Below are positions 1 to 9,200 of a DNA stretch of 12,479 nt, one piece after another. Below the pieces are notes generated by a model. That model worked only from the letters and a program-made list of their open reading frames with translations. It was not told the origin of the DNA and did no database searches. This stretch comes from Brachionus koreanus (taxonomy: Eukaryota; Rotifera; Eurotatoria; Ploima; Brachionidae): the NCBI GenBank assembly GCA_016987375.1, contig PJRA01000036.1, positions 5,523 to 18,001 on the forward strand, in the 5' to 3' direction. Numbering within the stretch: the first letter of the stretch is position 1; every line of letters begins with the position of its first letter. The translations under genes were made by a program, and so were the position numbers.

Positions 1-461
1 AGGAGCTAAGGCTCGATACAGAAATACAAATAAATAAATAATTGCAAATTTTACAAAAACAACAAAACCACTATCTATTATTTTAGAAGATAAACATTTA
101 GGGTATACGATAACGTGTTCTTATCTCTTTTTATTTCTCTTAATTTACTTTTGAAAGCTTTTTTTGTATAATTAATTGACATTTGAGTAAGAATAAAAAA
201 AAATGTACAGATAAGGCAATAAAAAAATTTATTCTCACTCATTTTGAGTGAAAACATATTCACTCAATTTGTTTGAGAGTTTTTTCTTTGTATCAAAGTG
301 ATAATCCTTTTAAATAAAAATAATTCTCTTTCATTTAATGCGAAAAATTAATTTAATTCAATTCATGTAATTTGATCCAAAAAATCACATGTTTATAAGA
401 TCGCTTGCTTTGAATTAATCCAAACTCTTTTGAAATCTTTTTATTAAAATTTTGTGAAAAA
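1..461. other. AT-rich sequence upstream of the hAT transposase
   Basis: No gene is supported here. The stretch is AT-rich with frequent stops in all frames. It is probably the 5' leader and subterminal region of the hAT element whose transposase starts at 462. I searched it for a partner to the right terminus (CAGTGGCGGATCC type) and found none, so the left end lies beyond base 1, is badly mutated, or was lost. The only structure seen is a cluster of short inverted CACTCA/TGAGTG motifs at 236-279. Confidence 0.5.
236..279. repeat. Cluster of CACTCA/TGAGTG inverted motifs
   Basis: CACTCA occurs at 236-241 and 261-266. Its complement TGAGTG occurs at 245-250, and a related TTTGAGAG lies at 272-279. 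The first pair forms a 6-bp-arm hairpin with a 3-base loop. hAT transposases are known to bind short repeated subterminal motifs near the element ends, so this could be such a region. In AT-rich DNA the cluster could also be chance. Confidence 0.3.
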
Positions 462-1814
462 ATGCTTAAAAATTTTCTTATAAACAAACCGACATCTATA
501 AATAACCCGCCTAATCATTCAATTAACTCAATTAAAAAGTTAATTGAACAAAATCAAATTTCAAATGAACAACAAACTACAGAGATATGTTTAGAACCTA
601 ATCAACCTTTAATCGACTTTCCAATCGATAAAGACAACCGCCGATTTTTACCTGTATGGTACAAAAACTTTATATGGCTGGATTATGATGTAAAAAAAGA
701 CAAAGCTTTTTGTATTTCATGTAGACTATATCCTACATCAAAGACAAACAAAGCATTTACAGTCGATGGTTTTGCAAAATGGAAAAACGATGTTTCTAAT
801 TTTTTAACTCATCAAAAATCAGCCGAACACACCACTTCTATTGATAGATGGCATAATAAAAGATCGAATAAAAAAAAATGCATAGATTTAGTGAACATAC
901 ACTATTCAAAAAATATTCAAGAAAAAAGAGAAAATTTAAAAAAAATAATCGAAATCATCAAGTTATTGGCTAAGCAGGGCCTAGCTTTCCGAGCCCATGA
1001 TGAGTCAGAGGGGTCAAATAACATTGGTAATTTTAAAGAATTAGTTAAGTGGTTTTCGAGTAAAGACAATTCTTTTAATAACTTTATAAATGGTTCAAAA
1101 AACTCTAACTACTGTTCAAAAACCATTCAAAATCAGCTAATTAATATATTGTCATGTCAAGTATTAAAGAGTTTAGTAAATCTAATAAATGAAAATGTAT
1201 TTTATTCTCTAATAGTAGATGAAACGACTGATATAACAAAAATAGAGCAATTATCTATGTGTATAAGATTTGTTGACTCAGATTTAGAAATTCACGAAAA
1301 ATTTGTCGGTTTTCATGAAGTACCAAAAACAGATGGAGAATCTATTTTCAACTTAGTAAAACAAGCCATAGACGAATTGGGCTTACCGTTAGATAACATA
1401 GTTGGTCAGTGCTATGATGGCTGTTCAAATATGTCTGGAATTTACAAGGGGCTGGCTTCGAGATTAAAAAATGTCAACAACAAAGCACTTTATGTCCATT
1501 GCTATGCACATAAGCTAAATTTGGCTATTAAAGATACTTGTTCACGTATTACAGAAGTTCGAAACTGCATTGGTACAGTTAACTCAATTTATAATTTAGT
1601 TGAAGGCTCTGCAAAACGTCATCATATTTTCAAAGAATTACAAAATGAAATTGGTGAAAGTAATTTAACGATTAAAAAACTATCTGATACTCGTTGGTCA
1701 TCGAGAGACAAAGCATTTAAATCAATAAGAGACAATTTACCAATTATATTTAAAGCTTTAAAAGTATTTTTTTTGTTAAAAGTTGAGATTGAAAATTTAA
1801 AATTAAAAAATTAA
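462..1814 (+). pseudogene. hAT transposase, N-terminal and catalytic-core segment (450 codons)
   Basis: This is the largest intact piece of the transposase, which would cut and rejoin the hAT element ends in the nucleus. Residues C84-x2-C87 with H117-x5-H123 look like the TTF-type zinc finger of ZMYM1-like hAT proteins. The DUF4371-like RNase H-fold core follows. A VDETTD motif (D253) and CYDGCSNM (D319) carry the likely first and second catalytic acidic residues. HCYAHKLNLAIKD (346-358) and LSDTRW (407-412) are conserved family motifs. The ATG at 462 is the only start that keeps the whole N-terminal finger. The frame ends at a TAA (1812-1814) in an A-rich stretch, and homologous sequence carries on directly in the +1 frame. 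A domesticated hAT gene is the alternative, but the downstream breaks argue against it. Confidence 0.85.
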
Positions 1815-2136
1815 GGAGATAGATGAAAATGATCGTAATCAAACCGGTTGCACGGCTAATTCACTTTTAAAATCAATAAGAACATTTGATTTTTACTTTT
1901 ACATTATCACATTAAGTGAATTGTTCGGTTGTATAAACGTTCTATCTGTTTATTTACAAAAACCGAATTTAGATTTAAAAACCGCTAGACAAATGTGCAA
2001 AACAGTGATTGAGAATATAGAAAATTCAAAAAACAGTAAGTTTTTTGAAGAAATTTGGTCGCAAGCTTTACTTTTTTGTGAAAAATTTGATATTGAAGAA
2101 CCTGTGCTTCATCGCAAGCGTCAACCAAACAAGTAA
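1813..2136 (+). pseudogene. hAT transposase segment 2, shifted to the +1 frame
   Basis: This continues the same protein after the break at about 1812, with no intervening stop from 1813. Residues such as SLLKSIRTFDFYF, then INVLSVYLQKPNLDL, and further on SQALLFCEKFDIEEP match the usual order in ZMYM1-like hAT transposases after the TRW motif: a helical insertion region, then an 'IEEP..RKR' linker. It ends at a TAA at 2134-2136. About 45 bp after it (2137-2180) show no convincing frame, so more than a single-base shift probably separates it from the next segment. Confidence 0.75.
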
Positions 2137-2180
2137 AAAAAATTGAAAATTACTAAAATTTATCATTTCTTATTGATTTT

Positions 2181-2498
2181 TTTATAAGGCGATACGTCGA
2201 ATTTTTAAAAGAAATTAAAAACTATCCAGACATTAAAACTCAATTTAAAGCTGCATTTTTTAAATTAATTGATAACTTAGTTCACGAACTTAACGAACGT
2301 TTTTCAGATGATTTAAAACCACTATTTTTTATTTACGAATTACTTTTTGAAGATTTGTGTCGTTTTGATTATGAAAAAATTAAAAATAATTTAATGATCT
2401 ATAAAGAAATAGTTGACTTTGAATATTTAGTAAGTGAGGTTAAGGTTTGGCAAGGTTTTAAAAAGTCGAATGATCTAGATTCTAAGTTAAAATATTAA
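2181..2498 (+). pseudogene. hAT transposase segment 3, back in the original frame
   Basis: About 105 open codons lie in the same frame as 462-1814. The segment contains a helical stretch with VHELNERFSDDLKPL, and SEVKVWQGF near the end. The E...W pair is where hAT transposases carry the third catalytic acidic residue (E), so this glutamate is the candidate; that assignment is inferred from position only. It ends at TAA (2496-2498). Compared with related proteins, the spacer between the E/W region and the hATC block looks short, which suggests a small deletion around 2490-2515. Confidence 0.7.
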
Positions 2499-2500
2499 TT

Positions 2501-2719
2501 CAAATATATCTCACAGTTCCTATTTCGTCTGCTTCTTCAGAGAGGTCATTTTCATGCTTAAAGCGTATCAAGACGTGGCTAAGAAATTCTATGAGTCAAG
2601 AGAGACTAAATAACCTAGCTATTTTAAGTATAGAAAAAGAGGAATTAGATAAACTCGACTTGGATAAAATCATAGATATTTTTTGTTCAGCTAAAGAACG
2701 TAGAATATCATTCAATTAA
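2501..2719 (+). pseudogene. hAT transposase segment 4: hATC dimerisation domain
   Basis: This is the C-terminal domain in a third frame. It opens with VPISSASSERSFSCLKRIK and continues with the MSQERLNNLAILSIE block, the signature of the hAT C-terminal dimerisation domain (hATC). The frame ends with a TAA at 2717-2719. The domain's conservation despite the frame breaks upstream suggests fairly recent inactivation. AT-rich 3' non-coding element sequence follows. Confidence 0.85.
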
Positions 2720-2944
2720 CATTATTACAATTCTTGTATTTAAATTTTCCAGTTTTTTGTTAAATTTTATAAATTAAAATAGTTTTTCTTAATGTGTTTT
2801 TCTATATATTTTTTTTATAATAGGCATTTTTAAAAAAATTCGATAAATAAATCGTTAAAATAAAAATATCTCGGAATCAGTAAAAAAAAACAGTTTTACA
2901 AGTACCCCCCCCCTCCACGGGTTGGCTTGCCATACCAGTCAAGA
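2720..2944 (+). other. hAT 3' non-coding region with C9 run
   Basis: No coding potential. It is AT-rich with several homopolymer runs, then nine consecutive C at 2905-2913 just inside the terminal repeat. A G/C homopolymer close to the end is common in hAT elements with CAGTGGCGGATCC termini. Confidence 0.6.
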
Positions 2945-2963
2945 AATCCTGGATCCGCCACTG
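2945..2963 (-). repeat. Right terminal inverted repeat of the hAT element
   Basis: On the minus strand the element begins at 2963 with CAGTGGCGGATCCAGG, the recognised hAT terminal sequence. The next eight bases outward (2964-2971) would be the target-site duplication. The matching left terminus is not in the window. Confidence 0.8.
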
Positions 2964-3141
2964 TCGAGAATGCCTGGTCTACTTGACCTTTTCTCTCTCT
3001 CTAAAGGCTTGAATCACAATTATCAAATTTTCTAAACCAATCTTGTACCCTTCTCACTTTAACTTATTTTTTATCTTCCACTATAAATATTTGAAAAATT
3101 AATGCTGCTCGAGATAGGCCTTTTTTTCATTAACGACGTTA
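2964..3141 (-). pseudogene. Mariner-family transposase relic (helix-turn-helix part), cut by the hAT
   Basis: On the minus strand a degenerate frame reads KKGLSRAALIF then an ED-rich turn, an in-frame TAA, VRRVQDWFRKFDNCDSSL, then a frameshift with a stop, and SSRPGILD. This order (KG.SAAEA helix, W[FY].KF..GD.SL, SGRP..LD linker) is the paired helix-turn-helix DNA-binding region of mariner transposases. The reading frame stops exactly where the hAT terminus begins at 2963, so the catalytic DDE/D part was displaced to the far side of the hAT or lost. A possible outer mariner end, TTAGGGTCAAAATCGC on the minus strand, lies near 3254-3269, with no partner visible. At least one stop and one frameshift make it non-functional. 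Confidence 0.65.
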
Positions 3142-3634
3142 CCAAAATTTCAAAATTTTCATTTAAAATTTTTTTAGAAATAAATATACAAACAGTTAGA
3201 CATATCATTTTGAAGAACACTAAAATTAATGTTCTTTATTTTTGTATTTTTTTGCGATTTTGACCCTAATTTTTACAGCCAAGCAATAACACATTTTTTA
3301 CTATAGTTATTAGATTTTGAATGCTATTTAAAACCAGCACTTGTTAACCAAAAATAACAGGAATAAAAATATCAACCAAAAATGAATTATAATTTTTTTT
3401 TTGAATATTTTTTTAATATTGCTTTTTAAAAAATTTCATAGGAATTATTGTTGGTTCCTTCAAAATAATTGACTTCCAATTATTGAAAAATTTCTTATAT
3501 ATTCTAATGTTCTAACATTTCACTTAAAAAATGAGGCTAAGAAAATTTTCAAAATTTGGTTGTCAGTATATGAGTAGGAAGTTAAAATGATTTTGTTTGA
3601 AAAAAAAATTACAATCAAAATTAACAAAAATTAC
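3142..3634. other. AT-rich non-coding DNA, 5' part of ABCA intron 17
   Basis: No exon is supported. If the ABCA gene continues, this is the start of its intron 17 (donor GTAATT at 3634-3629, minus strand). It includes a small inverted repeat, AAGAACA...TGTTCTT near 3214-3237. I looked on the minus strand for ABC NBD2 motifs (Walker A, LSGG, Walker B) and saw none. Confidence 0.6.
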
Positions 3635-6207
3635 CTCAGCATAGTTTTTATCAACTTTCTTTTTTGAGTGGAATAGATTTTTTAAATACTTGTCTTCTCT
3701 TATAAATATGTTAATTAAAACAACCGAAACTAATGCTAAATTAAGAAGCATTATTTTTCCAATACCAGGGTCACTGAATCCAAAACCCCGTGAATCTATA
3801 CTCAAATTTTCTAAATAAATTTTTTTTAAATGATTTTATTTTGATAATAAATAATGAATTACTTTTAAAAAGCAAATTGATCAAACCGATGCAAATATTG
3901 TTCGATTGAAGCTTAATGTTGAAAACTGCACGTTTGACGGCAATGTTCGGACAAAGAATAAGCAAAATAGTTCGAATAGCAGTCGACACGTCTCCCAAAG
4001 TTCCAGGCTGGCCCGAACTGGCATCGAAAAACTCGAGAAGAACACAAATCATATCGGCCAATGTCGCAAAAGAGAGAACAAGAAATAGAACCACAAAGCC
4101 AACTATATCTGATTTAAAAAAATCGCTCCAAAATGAAGCCAAACCTGTCCAAGTAATCGAAGACAAAATCATAAATACAAAAAGATATATCATTGACCAC
4201 CAGTCTTTAGTTATCAAAAAACTATCATTTGCTTTATCACTTAAATTGCTTGCTACTATTTTTAGAGCAGTTAGCATTGTTATTATTTGAAACATATAAA
4301 TTAAAATATCAAAAATAAAATTTGACAGCCAATATGTGATGTAGTGAGTGCCAGACAATAGCTGCAATGACTTTGAGCCATTTCTTTTCTCACGAGTTAA
4401 ATGAATAGTGCTTACACTTATTATAAAAGCAACTATAATGCCAAATATGTAATCGATAAAAGAGAATGGAATTATTTCCAAGCAGCTGAATATATCCAGT
4501 TGATTGTAACTGAAATTTGCGGGAAGTGCCGACGATTTTCCGGTTGAAACAGGTGCATTCACAGTTTTAATTGATCTATTCATATTTTTAGTCAAAAAAG
4601 CGAGCAATAAGCTATTCATTTCGTTTAATATTGTTGCTGCTGAATGAAAGACAAGTGAAGAATAGTAGCCCAACAAATAGTTTAAGTCCGAGTCAATTTT
4701 AATACCAAAAAAGTAGCTTAAAATAAGATTATTTGAATTTTCTTTTCTCTTTTGATAAACAAAATCATCAACATTTTTCCCATAGTTTTTAGAATTTAAT
4801 AGCTTTATGTCACTGTTATTTTTGTAAAATTTTTTCAAATTTTCATCAAAGCTATCATTGTACTTGGATCCGTCAATTTGATAGACTAAACTTTGATCAC
4901 CGTAGTTTGACAGACCAAATGTGTATGGTTCAATGTGATCACGACCGAATACCGAATCAAGAGTTTCGGACAATACTTTTGAAGTTGATGGAACCACACT
5001 AGTTAAAAGTGATAGAACAAAAACCGGCAGTATAAGTGTAAATACCAAAATTAGATAGCGTTTACTTAGAATAAATAGTCTTTTTTTTAACAAAGCCAAT
5101 ATTTGTTGCACATACAGTCCAAAGCCACTATTCTTTTCCGTCAATATATTTGAGTTTACATCAAAAGCTTAAATAATTAAATTAGTCTAATAAATAAATT
5201 ATTTATAATTATTTTTATGCTTGATTGAAAGCATTGAATACCATTAGTTTTTAAAATTCAATTAACGCAATACAAAATAATACTAAAAATTTAAGAATCA
5301 CTCTGCAAAGTGTATCAGCTGGTACATAATTTTTAAAAACTGTCAACCAACTAATACATTTTGGAGAATGATTCTTAAATTTTTAGAAAAAAAGCTATTT
5401 CAATTTAGAATCTTAGTTTTTGTATTTTGATTCAAAACATAAAATAGTCTCATTTAATTTTTTTTTAACTTTAAATTAAACACACTAGAACAGCAAAAAA
5501 TGAAAAATCCAAAAATTTAATAATTAAAAGTTTTTAAATGAACAACCCTAGCTCATTTCATAACTCAAAAAGCTATGCCGATTGGCAAGAATTAAACTTT
5601 TGTTACAAAAAACTCACGCGACACTCATAATATAAAGATGTGATATATTTTAGATCACTGAGGGTGGAAAAATCTTCAAAATATATCTGTTTAATTACGG
5701 TGTAGATGTTCAACTTGATGCAGTTACCTCTGTGTCACATCGGAGCTGTTGCTCAATAAGTACTGGAAAAGGGGATGAGTGCCTCCCCATTATCCAGTGG
5801 GTAAAATTATTATTATTATTATTATAACAAAATCAAAACACATTAAAGCAGATACTCTTCAAATACAGCAACAGCTTCGATCTGATCTGATCTGACAGAG
5901 GCTACTGCATCGAGTTGATCATCTACCCAGTCGAAACCGGTCCACCATTTTTTGATGTAAAGGGTTTAAACATGCGCCCCGTATTGCAAAGATATTTTGA
6001 AGACTTTTCCACTCTCAGTGGGTTTTTAAACCCTCGATTTCCTCTGCTTGCATGACTAACACACAAATTGCTCGACTATACGGGTATAAAAAATTATTCA
6101 AAAATATAAAATTACCATTTGAAAAACTTTGATTTGTAATCGATTGGGTAAAATTTTTATTTGAATCTTTTCCAAAATCAATCTCATTTATGTCAATGCT
6201 TCCAATT
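3635..6207 (-). CDS. ABCA exons 15-17: linker and second transmembrane domain
   Basis: Exons: 6116-6207, 3863-5167, 3635-3810. Exon 15 is a polar linker ([12 protein letters not shown]...). Exon 16 is the longest exon (1305 bp). It holds TM7 (894-914), an extracellular domain of about 175 residues, TM8 (1091-1109), the EKRNGSK.LQLLSG coupling helix (from 1115) that mirrors the one in TMD1, TM9-11, and an ILCPN segment. Exon 17 starts with a split K codon and carries FGFSDPGIG, the last TM (about 1309-1329), and a lysine-rich tail ending KNYAE at a GT donor. Intron 15 is 948 bp and intron 16 is 52 bp. The exon ends at phase 0, where ABCA proteins normally lead into NBD2. Confidence 0.9.
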
Positions 6208-9200
6208 CTTGAGAAAAAAAAAACCAAGTGAACTTTATTCTAAATTTATAAAGAAACATTTTACCTTAAAAAAACTTCCTCAACAGTAGCTGAACTGATA
6301 CCATAATTCAAAATTCCAATATTGCTCTTTTCAGCCTCAATATTCGCCAATAGACTAGGAAGTCTAGAGTTCATTTCATTTGGTATTGACAAAGTCATTT
6401 CACGAGCAATATCTGACTGAATATCAGGCTCTTGCTGCAGATTATTCCTTACTATGGTTTCCAATACATCTCTGTTAAAATTATTATCTTTGGTCAAAAT
6501 TAATCTGTAGCCAGATCCAAATCTATCCTTGAGAAACAAAGGACTACCACAGCATTCAACACGTCCATGATTCATTAAAGCTATTCTATCAGACAAAGCA
6601 TCAGCTTCTCTTTATAGCAACAAAAATTTATTTTCATATGTTTTAAATTAAATTCAAATATATACTCCATATAATGTGTACTAATGATGATTGTTCTTCC
6701 AATTTTGTAATTTCTGATTATCTCCCACAATGATCGTCTATTAAAAGGATCCAATCCTATTTTTGTTCAATTAAAATTATTCTAAAAACTTAAAAGAGAA
6801 AATGTTCACTAACCGCTAGTCGGTTCGTCCAATATTATGACTTTAGAATCTCCTATGAGAGCCATCGCTACCGAAAGTCTTCTTTTCATGCCACCAGACA
6901 ATTGTTTTGATTTTTTTTTGAGATCGTTTTGTAAACCAACATAAGAACTTATTCTATTTATTTCAGCTCTTATTTCTCGATTGCTAAAGCCTTTTATCTA
7001 AGAAAAAAATATCATACATTTATTTTAGTTTTTGAAATTTACTGAAGCAATAAGGTCTAGATGTTCATAAACAGATAGCTCATCGTAAAGAATACTTAAA
7101 TTAGTATATTATTTAAATTTTTATTTGAATCTTGAATAAAAATTTAATTACTTGTTTTGAGGACAAAAGCCAATTGATGTGCGAATCTTGTTCATTTGTG
7201 TTCTAATGTCATGGTCAAGAATATAAGCTGTACCAGACTCAGGCGAGTACAAACCACATAGCATGAAAGTTGTCGTGGTTTTTCCAGCACCATTGTGTCC
7301 TTAACATTTTTTTTGTTAATTCGAAAAAAATTTTTAACTTTTTTTATTTTACCTAAAAATCCGGTAATTTGATTTTCATAAAAATTAAGTGTCAAATTGT
7401 CAACTGCTTTCTTATTTTCAAATCCAGTTGAAAATATCTTAAAAATTAGAAAAAAAAAATTTTTCTCGAATAAAAAATAATTTTTTCTTTTCAATTTATT
7501 ACTTTAGTTAATTTTCTAATTTTTATAGAAGCATTGAGATCAGATGGTTCAGGTTCAAATGCATCTTCATTTAAATGATTACTTGATTGATCTAAATTCA
7601 CATATTCGCTTTTCACTCTATTGTTTTCGAACCAGTAAGATTTCTTAGGAAAAAAGAAAGAAAATTTGATAAAAAACGTAAATTTTTACTCAATTTTTTT
7701 TACCATAAAAGGAAAGTACCAAGGCTGCTTGACACCGAATTCTCCCGGTAGTATTCTCTCGATGTACCAGCTCAGACCCAAATAGATGAAGGACCAGAAT
7801 AGCATTGATATCAGCAATGAGCCTAAATTAAGCTCATCGCCGTACATGTTTTTGAACAAATTTTCGAAATTTAATTTTCTTCCTTTAATTTTAAAATTTA
7901 GTTTAAATCTCTATTTGATAAAATTTTTGACACATACCACTTCTTTCGTATTGAAGTATTACTTGGATACAAAAACTGATTGCTGAATTCGGAAAAATAC
8001 TGAAAAAGTATTTGGCCACAGAAGAAAATGAGTCAAAAAAACTGATAAGTGTCACAAACCAGAAAATTATCGAAACAGTTTTAGCCGCAAAAGCTACAAA
8101 AAGAGTCAGTTAGATTTTTTTATTTTGATATAAAGTCAGTACTTTTGCTAAATAATTGTCCGACTAAAAGGGACAAAGATGTACATTGAATAGAATACGA
8201 AATTGCTGTTAAAAATACCACAACAGGACTTGTATGTAGAAACAGAGCTTTTTTGTATACGACACCATTATCATTGAATGTGAACTGCTTGGTTGAAGCA
8301 AAAGTTACAACTCCAGATATTATTAGATAAATGATAAAAGATCGCATCATCCAACAAAGCCATATAACTACAGGATTTACACCGACAAGTCTTAGATATT
8401 CCTTGATAAAAATTATTTTTTTTTAAATTATCTAAATTAATTTTTGAGTAACAATAATATACTTTCATCTTGCTTTCTTTTTCTTGTATTATGCTCGAAA
8501 CAGTTACGAGAAACGTAACCATAAACGCCAAAGATATTAGCACTGAAGTCATAAAACCCATTAAACTTTTTAGTATATCGTTAACATAATCAGGACAACT
8601 AAAAATGCTAAGTTTTATCTAAATCATAAATTGAAAATTAACAAAAAATAAATCATTTAAATTATTTTTATTTTTTTTACCTGATTTGGATCAAATTTAT
8701 TACCAGTCAAAATTTGAATTAACGTTTGATCAATTGAATGCTTTATTGAATTAAACACCAAATATTTTGTGTTGCTGTAGGATTCAAATTCTATTTTTTT
8801 TTTAATTTAAATTTATTAAATTAAAATTAATTCAAAATAAAAATTTTAACTATTTAAATTTAAAATCAATTTGAATAAACATTTATTTTGATTAACGAAC
8901 TTTCTTTTATTTTGAAAAAATGGTGTAAATTTTTTTCTTTCTTTAGAAACAAGAAAATGGACAAATTGACTATCATTTATCAATGATTCAATGTTTTTTC
9001 TTCGAAAAACTGATTCAAAGTGATTAATTATCAAATTCAATCGCATTTATTTTTTATTTCTTTTTAATTAGCTAACATATCTGGACAAATCTTAGATTGA
9101 TTTTGTAAAAAAATTTTAGATCAGCTAATAAATTCTTAACTCAAGACCTTTTTTTAATAATTAAAAAATTTATTCAAAAATTAATTTTAAATTTTTTAGA

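Larger units (their letters stand above)
462..2963 (+). mobile_element. Degenerate hAT-superfamily DNA transposon (ZMYM1-like transposase), left end not found
   Basis: This is a class II transposon of the hAT superfamily. It holds a broken transposase (462-2719), about 185 bp of AT-rich 3' non-coding DNA, a run of nine C (2905-2913), and a right terminus that reads CAGTGGCGGATCCAGG inward on the minus strand from 2963. CAGTGGCGGATCC-type ends with a nearby G/C run are typical of hAT elements in animals. hATs make 8-bp target duplications; the right-hand copy would be the eight bases at 2964-2971, but its partner is not visible because the left end is missing from the window. Position 462 is only the transposase start, so the true element is longer. 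It is now non-autonomous. It sits head to head with the ABCA gene's minus-strand exons, in what would be that gene's seventeenth intron. Confidence 0.85.
5168..6115 (-). other. ABCA intron 15 (948 bp) holding repeats
   Basis: This non-coding intron, with donor GTAATT at 6115 and acceptor TTTAAG ending at 5168, is about fifteen times longer than most introns of the gene. It contains a long hairpin (5283-5386), two opposite copies of one dispersed repeat (5653-5825 and 5851-6022), and a trinucleotide tract. The remainder is plain AT-rich DNA. Confidence 0.8.

Noticed and set aside
78..263. 61-codon open frame on the minus strand
   Set aside because: It has AT-biased composition with no motif and lies antisense in the hAT leader.
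462..2719. Treating the hAT protein as a domesticated host gene with introns at the breaks
   Set aside because: The breaks sit at frame shifts and stops without clear GT..AG pairs, and a transposon terminus follows directly downstream.
3214..3237. Small inverted repeat AAGAACA...TGTTCTT
   Set aside because: Seven-base arms in AT-rich DNA are expected by chance; no further structure was seen.
1..3634. ABC NBD2 exons on the minus strand
   Set aside because: I looked for Walker A, LSGG and Walker B in this stretch and found none; only transposon remains and AT-rich DNA are present.
3906..4290. Two overlapping open frames on the + strand (60 and 124 codons)
   Set aside because: They lie antisense to ABCA exon 16, which has strong membrane-domain homology; they are shadow frames.
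5922..5950. Pol III B-box-like GGTTTCGACTGG in the minus SINE-like copy
   Set aside because: It departs from the GGTTCGANNCC consensus by an extra base, no A-box is placed well, and the other copy lacks it, so a tRNA origin is not supported.
7786..7986. 66-codon open frame on +
   Set aside because: It is antisense to ABCA exons 6 and 7 and the intron between them, and has no recognisable content.
8846..9046. 66-codon open frame on the minus strand inside intron 2
   Set aside because: It is rich in N, K, F and L as expected of AT-rich chance frames, and joining exon 2 directly to exon 3 gives a continuous phase without it.
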